In this document: in pieces, positions 6,842 through 11,392 of the stretch | Numbering within the stretch: position 1 is the stretch's first letter | Layout: every line of letters begins with the position of its first letter | Assembly (NCBI GenBank): GCA_002340515.1 | Contig: DDMF01000047.1 | Span: 1 to 11,392, forward strand | Length of the DNA stretch: 11,392 nucleotides | Origin: Rhodobacteraceae bacterium UBA2553 | GTDB taxonomy: Bacteria; Pseudomonadota; Alphaproteobacteria; Rhodobacterales; Rhodobacteraceae | Direction: 5' to 3' | Translations under genes and position numbers: made by a program | Notes under the pieces: model-generated | Database searches by the model: none | Told to the model about the DNA's origin: nothing | What the model saw: only the letters and a program-made list of their open reading frames with translations

Positions 6842-7387
6842 ATGTCTGATAAGCCATATGTTATCGATACGCTCATCTCAGCCAAGCAAATTGCGGCTCG
6901 GGTCGAACAATTATCCCATGATATTCACGACGAATTTGCCGATACGGACAAGTTGATTGTTGTGGGCCTGTTGCGCGGATCCTTTGTGTTTATCGCAGAT
7001 GTCGTGCGCGAGTTGGATTTGCCGGTTGAGGTTGATTTTCTTGAGGCATCTTCCTACGGGAACTCGACTGAAAGCAGCCGGGAAGTCCGTATTCTCAAGG
7101 ACTTGCGTGGAGAGATTGCGGGGCGTGATGTGTTGGTGGTCGAAGATATCGTCGATACCGGTCATACGCTCACCCAGGTCGTTAAGCTGCTGGAAGCCAA
7201 GGGACCGAAAAAACTGAAAACCATCGCACTGCTTGATAAACCTTCGCGCCGCGAAGTTGACATCAAGGCCGATTGGACCGGTTTTGAAATTCCCGATGAA
7301 TTTGTGGTGGGCTACGGCATCGACTATGCCCAGCGAAACCGCAATCTGCCTTATATCGGCAAGGTGCGTTTTACCGATGCGGGTTAA
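6842..7387 (+). CDS. hpt: Hypoxanthine phosphoribosyltransferase
   Basis: Hpt salvages hypoxanthine (and often guanine) by transferring phosphoribose from PRPP, yielding IMP or GMP. From the ATG at 6842 it has 181 residues, the usual length. A GAGGAAA ribosome site lies 6 bases upstream; the frame extends back to 6674 but that part reads into the neighbouring gene. Motifs: VGLLRGSFVF (41-50), DFLEASSYG (65-73), the PRPP-binding loop VLVVEDIVDTGHTL (97-110) with acidic pair E101/D102 and catalytic D105, K133 in LLDKPSRR for purine recognition, and VGYGIDYAQRNRNLPYIG (156-173) with D161 and R167. The next gene starts 3 bases after its stop, suggesting an operon with the 59-aa membrane protein. 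Confidence 0.96.
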   Translation: MSDKPYVIDTLISAKQIAARVEQLSHDIHDEFADTDKLIVVGLLRGSFVFIADVVRELDLPVEVDFLEASSYGNSTESSREVRILKDLRGEIAGRDVLVVEDIVDTGHTLTQVVKLLEAKGPKKLKTIALLDKPSRREVDIKADWTGFEIPDEFVVGYGIDYAQRNRNLPYIGKVRFTDAG

Positions 7388-7390
7388 GCT

Positions 7391-7570
7391 ATGAACCCGC
7401 GCTGGTTATGGCGCATGTCAAAATGGGCGCGAAACCCGCCCTCAGAGGCGCGGGTAAAGCTTTTTTTGGCAATTTTGGTGATCTGTATTGCGGTGGGCAG
7501 TTATGAGTATTTCTGGGGCGCCCCAGACTGGATGCCGGAACTGAAAAAAATCCCGCGCATCAAACCCTAA
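7391..7570 (+). CDS. 59-aa single-pass membrane protein downstream of hpt
   Basis: An ORF of 59 residues starts 3 bases after the hpt stop. It begins MNPRWLWRMSKWARNPPS, a strongly basic, Trp-rich N-terminus, followed by KLFLAILVICIAVGSYEYF, a single hydrophobic helix (about 23-41), and a short tail with GAPDWMPELKKIPR. It is most likely a single-pass inner-membrane protein with the N-terminus inside. From memory, similar small proteins with an N-terminal W-ARNPPS-RVKL pattern are common in roseobacters; this is recollection, not a search result. There is no strong ribosome site, so translation may be coupled to hpt. Its stop codon and last four codons form part of the terminator hairpin at 7552-7590. 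The function is unknown. Confidence 0.82.
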   Translation: MNPRWLWRMSKWARNPPSEARVKLFLAILVICIAVGSYEYFWGAPDWMPELKKIPRIKP

Positions 7571-7590
7571 TGCGCGGGTTTTCTAAATTT
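7552..7590 (+). terminator. Rho-independent terminator overlapping the end of the 59-aa ORF
   Basis: CCCGCGCAT (7552-7560) pairs perfectly with ATGCGCGGG (7570-7578) around a 9-base loop, followed by TTTT, C and an AT-rich tract. The left arm and loop encode the last residues and stop codon of the upstream ORF, so terminator and coding sequence overlap. It would end the hpt transcript. Confidence 0.82.
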
Positions 7591-7613
7591 TTGAGAACAA
7601 CTGGATTTGCTGA

Positions 7614-7729
7614 CTAAAGCGTTTTTGAATTAGACCTGAGACAGGGATCATTCGAAACGCCTCCCAGCATTTCAGTGTTTCGCGCGTTTCGCCAAAAACC
7701 GGTGATTCAGGCTTTTCGAAACGCTTTAG
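7614..7729. repeat. 116-bp nested inverted-repeat element abutting lipA (MITE/REP-like, unconfirmed)
   Basis: The outer arms CTAAAGCGTTT (7614-7624) and AAACGCTTTAG (7719-7729) are a perfect 11-bp inverted repeat. The similarity continues imperfectly inward, including a CCTGA (7635-7639) matched by TCAGG (7707-7711). A second inverted pair, CGAAACGC (7653-7660) and GCGTTTCG (7684-7691), is almost exactly concentric with the outer one. The 10-mer TTCGAAACGC occurs twice (7651-7660 and 7715-7724). There is no ORF inside. The right end overlaps the lipA stop codon (TAA, 7728-7726). The structure suggests a small non-autonomous mobile or repetitive extragenic element. A long folded 3' end for the lipA mRNA is the alternative. 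Copy number elsewhere cannot be judged from this window. Confidence 0.6.
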
Positions 7730-8682
7730 GATTTATTGGCGAGCTTTGCTTCACGATTGGCACGCAGACGCGCAAAATCATCCCCGGCATGATAGGACGA
7801 CCGCGTTAATGGCGTGGCGGACACCATTGAAAAGCCTTTTCCGTAAGCTGCTTTTTCATAATCGGCAAATTCATCCGGATGCACAAAGCGTTCCACCGCG
7901 TGGTGTTTTGGGGTCGGTTGCAGATACTGACCAATAGTGAGGAAATCCACATCAGCGGCGCGCATATCATCCATGACCTGACGCACAGCCAAGGCATCTT
8001 CGCCAAGCCCCACCATAATGCCGGATTTGGTGAACATCGAGGGATCAAGCTCTTTCACCCGCTGCAACAATCGCAATGAATGGAAATACCGCGCACCGGC
8101 GCGCACTTCTGGATAAAGACCGGGAACCGTTTCAAGGTTGTGGTTGAACACATCTGGTTTGGCCGCGACAACCGTTTCCAGCACAGATGGATCACATTTC
8201 AGGAAATCAGGTGTCAGGATTTCGATCGTCGTCTCGGGCGAACGATGACGAATTGCGCGAATGGTCTGGGCAAAATGCTCTGCCCCGCCATCTTCCAAAT
8301 CATCGCGGTCCACAGATGTAATGACCACATGTTTCAAACCCAATTTTTTAACTGCCTCAGCCACGCGACCGGGTTCAAACTGATCCAAGGCTTCTGTCGG
8401 CTTGCCAGTGGCAATATTACAAAAGCTACAGGCGCGCGTGCAAACGTCGCCCATGATCATCATCGTTGCATGGCCTTGGCCCCAACATTCGCCCGCATTT
8501 GGGCAAGCCGCCTCTTCACACACGGTTTTCAGGTTGTTTTCCCGCATGATCTTATGGGTTTCGGCATAGCCTTTCCCACCGGGCGCCCGAACGCGAATCC
8601 AGCTCGGCTTTTTCGGCTGAGCGTTGTCTTTACGATGTGCTTTTTCCGGGTGCCGCTCTTCGGGCAATTTGAGATCACGCAT
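7726..8682 (-). CDS. lipA: Lipoyl synthase (radical SAM)
   Basis: LipA inserts two sulfur atoms into octanoyl chains on lipoyl-domain proteins (E2 of pyruvate and 2-oxoglutarate dehydrogenases, GcvH), using radical SAM chemistry and a sacrificial auxiliary iron-sulfur cluster. It has 318 residues, a normal length. Auxiliary-cluster cysteines are C55, C60 and C66 (CEEAACPNAGEC), and radical SAM cysteines are C81, C85 and C88 (CTRACSFC). The C-terminal RSSYHAG (294-300) carries the serine that ligates the auxiliary cluster. The N-terminal 25 residues are charged and variable. The ATG at 8682 follows a strong GGAGGA site. The last codon and stop (TCC TAA) overlap the right end of the repeat at 7614-7729. 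It diverges from the peroxiredoxin gene and appears monocistronic. Confidence 0.98.
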   Translation of the reverse strand: MRDLKLPEERHPEKAHRKDNAQPKKPSWIRVRAPGGKGYAETHKIMRENNLKTVCEEAACPNAGECWGQGHATMMIMGDVCTRACSFCNIATGKPTEALDQFEPGRVAEAVKKLGLKHVVITSVDRDDLEDGGAEHFAQTIRAIRHRSPETTIEILTPDFLKCDPSVLETVVAAKPDVFNHNLETVPGLYPEVRAGARYFHSLRLLQRVKELDPSMFTKSGIMVGLGEDALAVRQVMDDMRAADVDFLTIGQYLQPTPKHHAVERFVHPDEFADYEKAAYGKGFSMVSATPLTRSSYHAGDDFARLRANREAKLANKS

Positions 8683-8705
8683 GGTTCATCCTCCGATTGG
8701 GTCAG

Positions 8706-8734
8706 TATATAGGGGCTGTGATGGGGCGTGTCAC
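8706..8734 (-). promoter_or_regulatory. Putative sigma-70-type promoter of lipA
   Basis: On the minus strand GTGACA (8734-8729), a 17-base spacer and TATATA (8711-8706) fit a -35/-10 pair. Initiation near 8699 would leave a leader of about 17 bases that contains the GGAGGA ribosome site. This is a match by eye to consensus, not a computed score. Confidence 0.5.
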
Positions 8735-8822
8735 GGGGTTGGATCAAACAGGGGAAAGGATTGTGAAGAATTCAACAGAACGCGAAATTGCGCTGAAAGA
8801 AACCGACATCCAAAGAAAATTA

Positions 8823-8851
8823 TTGTGAGCATTTTGGAATGGTTCTAATGT
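8823..8851 (+). promoter_or_regulatory. Putative promoter of the peroxiredoxin gene
   Basis: TTGTGA (8823-8828), a 17-base spacer and TAATGT (8846-8851) form a plausible -35/-10 pair on the plus strand. Initiation near 8858 would give a leader of about 70 bases before the ATG at 8930. I see no convincing OxyR-type repeat around it. Confidence 0.4.
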
Positions 8852-8929
8852 TGCGGGAGCTCGGGTGAGGAAGTGATTCCCCGCTTGCCACGAAATCAAA
8901 CAAATCCCAAAGACGATAAGGATCTAGAC

Positions 8930-9463
8930 ATGCACGCAGGCGTTCGCGTTCCCAACATTACATTCCACACCCGTGTCCGTGACGAAAGCATTGGCGGTGA
9001 CAACCCGTTTCGCTGGCAGGATGTGACCTCGGACGACTATTTCAAAGGCAAGCGCGTTGTGCTGTTCTCACTGCCCGGCGCTTTCACCCCGACATGCTCA
9101 ACGTTTCAGCTGCCCGGCTATGAAAACGGCGCAGATGAGTTCCGCGCAAACGGCGTAGATGAGATTTACTGTATGTCCGTGAATGACAGCTTTGTCATGA
9201 ACGCATGGGCCCGAAATCAAGAACTGAAAAACGTCAAAGTGATCCCTGATGGAGCTGGTGAGTTTACCCGTCAAATGGGCATGCTGGTCGACAAATCAAA
9301 CATCGGCTTTGGCGTGCGCAGCTGGCGTTATGCCGCCGTGATCACCGATGGTGTTGTTGAGGAATGGTTCGAAGAACCCGGCCGCGAAGACAACCACGGC
9401 GAAGATCCTTACGGTGTCAGCTCGCCAGAAACTGTTCTGGAATGGTTGAAAAGCAACGGCTAA
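8930..9463 (+). CDS. Peroxiredoxin, Prx5-like (AhpC/TSA-Redoxin family)
   Basis: This thiol peroxidase reduces hydrogen peroxide and organic hydroperoxides in the cytoplasm. From the ATG at 8930 it has 177 residues; AAGGA lies 7 bases upstream. The frame extends to a GTG at 8873, but that extension is not family-like. The peroxidatic motif PGAFTPTC is at 49-56 with C56. A second conserved cysteine, C81 (IYCMSVND), may be the resolving residue or only structural. R133 in RSWRYAA fits the conserved active-site arginine, and NHGEDPYGVSSP (155-166) is typical of the proteobacterial Prx5-like group. No glutaredoxin domain is fused, so the reductant must come from another gene. It is monocistronic, ends at a strong hairpin, and diverges from lipA. 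Confidence 0.94.
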   Translation: MHAGVRVPNITFHTRVRDESIGGDNPFRWQDVTSDDYFKGKRVVLFSLPGAFTPTCSTFQLPGYENGADEFRANGVDEIYCMSVNDSFVMNAWARNQELKNVKVIPDGAGEFTRQMGMLVDKSNIGFGVRSWRYAAVITDGVVEEWFEEPGREDNHGEDPYGVSSPETVLEWLKSNG

Positions 9464-9483
9464 TTCGTTGAGATAAAACACCT

Positions 9484-9512
9484 AAGGGCCACTCGTTCGG
9501 GTGGCCCTTTTT
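9484..9512 (+). terminator. Rho-independent terminator of the peroxiredoxin gene
   Basis: AAGGGCCACTC (9484-9494) pairs with GGGTGGCCCTT (9499-9509) around the loop GTTC, with one T-G pair, followed by T's to 9512. On the minus strand the following bases are not a good T run, so it is probably weaker for the convergent yicC-gmk operon, whose last stop is at 9518. Confidence 0.87.
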
Positions 9513-9517
9513 CGTTT

Positions 9518-10042
9518 TTATTCAGAGATGACCTTAAGACCTTTGGCAAAACGTGCGGCATTTTGCTGGTAATGAATTGCCGAAGCATAAAGGCCGTTGA
9601 TCGTCGCCGCGTCCAAGTCGCGCACAATTTTACCAGGTGCGCCAAGAACCATGCTCCCGTCCGGGATCTCTTTGCCTTCGGTCACCAGCGCCCCTGCCCC
9701 AATCAAGCAGTTTTTTCCGATTTTCGCACCGTTCAGAACCGTTGCCCCCATGCCGATCAAACTGCCCTCACCCACCGTACAACCATGCAACATGGCTTTG
9801 TGGCCAATGGTCACATTGGCGCCAAGGGTCAGTGGAAACCCAAGATCCGTATGAAACACGCAGTTTTCTTGAATATTGGTGCCATCGCCGATTTCAATCT
9901 GCTCATTGTCCCCGCGAATGGTGCAACCGAACCAAACGGACGCGCGCGCGCCTAATTTCACACGACCAATGACATTCGCATCCGGGGCCACCCAAGCATC
10001 TTCGGCGATCTTTGGCGCCAAGCCGTCCAATTCATAAATCAT
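9518..10042 (-). CDS. Gamma-class carbonic anhydrase-like protein (left-handed beta-helix)
   Basis: The protein belongs to the gamma-carbonic anhydrase/PaaY/YrdA family of trimeric left-handed beta-helix proteins, which bind a metal between subunits. It has 174 residues. Hexapeptide repeats run from about residue 15 to 135 (for example VIGRVKLGARASVWFG, IGDGTNI, IGMGATVLNGAKIG). The three expected metal-binding histidines are present: H64 (CVFHTD), H81 and H86 (IGHKAMLHGC). R43 and D45 in IRGDNEQIEIG also match the family. Whether it hydrates CO2 is uncertain, since many YrdA-type members show little or no activity; other suggested roles are thioesterase-like. Its ATG overlaps the gmk stop (ATGA), so it is the last gene of a yicC-gmk operon and translationally coupled. 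A functional link to GMP synthesis is not evident. Confidence 0.92.
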   Translation of the reverse strand: MIYELDGLAPKIAEDAWVAPDANVIGRVKLGARASVWFGCTIRGDNEQIEIGDGTNIQENCVFHTDLGFPLTLGANVTIGHKAMLHGCTVGEGSLIGMGATVLNGAKIGKNCLIGAGALVTEGKEIPDGSMVLGAPGKIVRDLDAATINGLYASAIHYQQNAARFAKGLKVISE

Positions 10043-10692
10043 GCTTCATCTTCCTGAAATTCTGATTGCAAGCCACGGACAAAATCCATCAGTCCCGGTT
10101 GTTGTGCCAATCGAAGGCGTTCGGCGGATACGATTGTTTTAAGCCGCTCAAAACTGGCATCAAGGTCGTCGTTCACCAACACGTAATCATAGCCATCCCA
10201 GTGGCTGATTTCATCCCAGCTTTTTTGCATCCGTTTTTGAATGACATCCTCCGCGTCCTGCCCACGGCTTTCTAACCGGCGACGCAGCTCGCTAATGGAC
10301 GGCGGCAGTACAAAAACTGACAAGACATGATCCTGTAACGCGGACCGGCTAATTTGTTGTGCCCCTTGCCAATCAACATCGAAAAGCACATCATACCCAT
10401 CCTCAATGGCGGTACGCACGGGCCCCGCGGGCGAGCCGTAAAAGTTCCCAAACACATGGGCATGTTCCAGCATTTCACCATCCGCAACCATTGAACGGAA
10501 TTTGGTTTCATCGACAAAATGATAATGCGTGCCATCCACTTCGCCTTCGCGTGGTGCGCGCGTTGTGGCGGACACAGAGAAGCTCAGGCTTGGATCCCAT
10601 TCCATCAACCGTTTGGCCAAAGTTGATTTCCCGGCGCCCGACGGCGACGAAAGAATGATCAATAGTCCACGACGGTCAATTGAGCGGCTCAT
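10039..10692 (-). CDS. gmk: Guanylate kinase
   Basis: Gmk phosphorylates GMP (and dGMP) with ATP to GDP, an essential step in guanine nucleotide supply and in recycling of cGMP- and (p)ppGpp-linked pools. It has 217 residues, typical length. Motifs: P-loop SSPSGAGKST (15-24, K22), the GMP-binding stretch SVSATTRAPREGEVDG (39-54) with the downstream HYHFV, EHAHVFGNFYGSP (76-88), VLFDVDWQGAQQ (102-113), and the lid region with RRRLESRG (137-144). The ATG at 10692 follows a GGAG element 9 bases upstream that overlaps the yicC end. The spacing is 6 bases from the yicC stop, and the gene ends by ATGA overlap with the gamma-carbonic anhydrase-like gene. The yicC-gmk order is common across proteobacteria. 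Confidence 0.98.
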   Translation of the reverse strand: MSRSIDRRGLLIILSSPSGAGKSTLAKRLMEWDPSLSFSVSATTRAPREGEVDGTHYHFVDETKFRSMVADGEMLEHAHVFGNFYGSPAGPVRTAIEDGYDVLFDVDWQGAQQISRSALQDHVLSVFVLPPSISELRRRLESRGQDAEDVIQKRMQKSWDEISHWDGYDYVLVNDDLDASFERLKTIVSAERLRLAQQPGLMDFVRGLQSEFQEDEA

Positions 10693-10698
10693 ATCGGT

Positions 10699-11392
10699 TT
10701 ACTCCACATTCTGAACTTGTTCACGCATCTGGTCGATGACATGTTTCATATCTAATCCAGCCGCCGTCAACGCATTGAACTGCGCCTTTGAGCAGAGCGT
10801 ATTGGCCTCGCGGTTGAACTCTTGCATGAGAAAGTCAAGTTTGCGTCCCATGGGTTTGTCGGTCGCCAACAGCTCATTGGCAGCATCAATATGGGCGGAT
10901 AACCGGTCCAGCTCTTCACGCACATCCGTTTTCACCGCAATCAGCGCCAGTTCCTGGGTCATGCGATCCGGGTCAATCTCGTCGCTTGCGGACAGAACCC
11001 GCGCCAAACTGTCCTTGAGATGCCGGGTCTGCGCATCATTACGCCCCTCTAGCAAGGCCTCAGAACGCGTCACCAATTGAGAGATCTCCGCCACTTGATC
11101 CCGCAACAGTTTAACAAGGGCGGCCCCTTCTCGCTGGCGCGAGGTTACAAACTGATCAATCAGCTCCGGCAATTGTGCCTTTAGCGCGCGCGCAATTTCT
11201 GTTGTGTCTTGATCATTGCCGGACACCTGTTCAACAACCCCGCGCATATTGGCAATATCCGAGGGGGCCACCGGGGCGATCTGCACGCCCTGGGCAAGTG
11301 CTTCGGCAGAGATTTTCTGTAACAGGCCAAGCGCTTGCGCCAAACCTTCTGGACTAAGCGCAACCCGCGCCACATCATCTCGGCGGTTTATC
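10699..11392 (-). CDS. yicC: YicC-family endoribonuclease, 5' end cut by window
   Basis: YicC-family proteins have been reported as endoribonucleases, linked to small-RNA decay and stationary-phase phenotypes in E. coli. About 230 codons are visible; the family is about 290 residues and starts with an MTGF-type motif, which is not present, so the N-terminal 50-60 residues lie beyond the right edge. The frame is open through the edge (last full codon ends at 11391), and a GTG at 11373 is not the true start. The C-terminal signature is clear: KTDVREELDRLSAHI, GRKLDFLMQEFNREANTLCSK and the terminal IDQMREQVQNVE closely match the E. coli protein as I remember it. The middle region is strongly helical and probably coiled-coil-like. 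It is the promoter-proximal visible gene of yicC-gmk-gamma-CA. Confidence 0.94.
   Translation of the reverse strand, partial: INRRDDVARVALSPEGLAQALGLLQKISAEALAQGVQIAPVAPSDIANMRGVVEQVSGNDQDTTEIARALKAQLPELIDQFVTSRQREGAALVKLLRDQVAEISQLVTRSEALLEGRNDAQTRHLKDSLARVLSASDEIDPDRMTQELALIAVKTDVREELDRLSAHIDAANELLATDKPMGRKLDFLMQEFNREANTLCSKAQFNALTAAGLDMKHVIDQMREQVQNVE

Noticed and set aside
8080..8712. 210-residue plus-strand open frame opposite lipA
   Set aside because: It is wholly antisense to a certain lipA, has no ribosome site and no family features; it arises from lipA codon bias.
8721..8828. Possible 35-codon ORF (ATG 8721 to TGA 8828) between lipA and the peroxiredoxin gene
   Set aside because: Weak ribosome site, no recognisable composition, and it runs through the predicted lipA -35 and peroxiredoxin -35 boxes; insufficient support.
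8873..8929. N-terminal extension of the peroxiredoxin from GTG 8873
   Set aside because: The extension is basic and polar, unlike the family N-terminus; ATG 8930 has a good AAGGA site.
1..11392. CRISPR array, tRNA, rRNA, toxin-antitoxin or defence genes
   Set aside because: No regularly spaced repeats, cloverleaf sequences or defence-type domains seen; the RatA-like START protein is not a toxin-antitoxin pair here since no ratB-like partner is adjacent.

Overview
The window reads as a stretch of ordinary chromosome from an alphaproteobacterium of the Rhodobacterales (roseobacter group). This is inferred from the protein sequences (LipA, AroK/AroB, a roseobacter-type peroxiredoxin, YicC/Gmk), from two small membrane proteins that resemble ones I recall from roseobacters, and from the gene order. 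Base composition is moderate for the group. I see no rRNA, tRNA, CRISPR array, insertion sequence, phage or plasmid gene.

Layout, left to right. (1) 2-460 (+): an unrecognised small membrane protein whose frame is open at the window edge. It converges on (2) a secreted lytic transglycosylase (470-1072, -). (3) ssb (1275-1784, +) ends at a bidirectional hairpin terminator facing (4) the shikimate-pathway pair aroK-aroB (3525-1869, -), separated by one base. (5) Divergent from aroK is a tightly coupled + strand operon: a 45-aa membrane peptide, a 535-aa exported protein of unknown function, and the tyrosine recombinase XerD, joined by 11-base and 4-base overlaps. (6) xerD abuts, stop to stop, a Coq10/RatA-type START-domain protein (6760-6302, -). 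(7) Divergent from it are hpt (purine salvage) and a 59-aa membrane protein, whose stop codon sits inside the terminator hairpin. (8) A 116-bp nested inverted-repeat element (7614-7729) lies between that terminator and lipA, and its right end supplies the lipA stop codon. (9) lipA (8682-7726, -) and a Prx5-like peroxiredoxin (8930-9463, +) are divergent across a 247-bp gap that carries plausible promoters for both. (10) The peroxiredoxin gene ends at a hairpin terminator facing a - strand operon, yicC (truncated by the window) - gmk - gamma-class carbonic-anhydrase-like protein, again closely packed.

Most genes are housekeeping: DNA replication and repair (Ssb), chromosome dimer resolution (XerD), chorismate synthesis (AroK, AroB), lipoate synthesis (LipA), purine nucleotide supply (Hpt, Gmk), peroxide defence and cell-wall turnover. 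I did not find a defence island or a clearly new system. The items most worth a second look are the nested palindromic element at the lipA stop, the exported 535-aa protein translationally coupled to XerD, and the two small membrane proteins that are too short for default gene callers.
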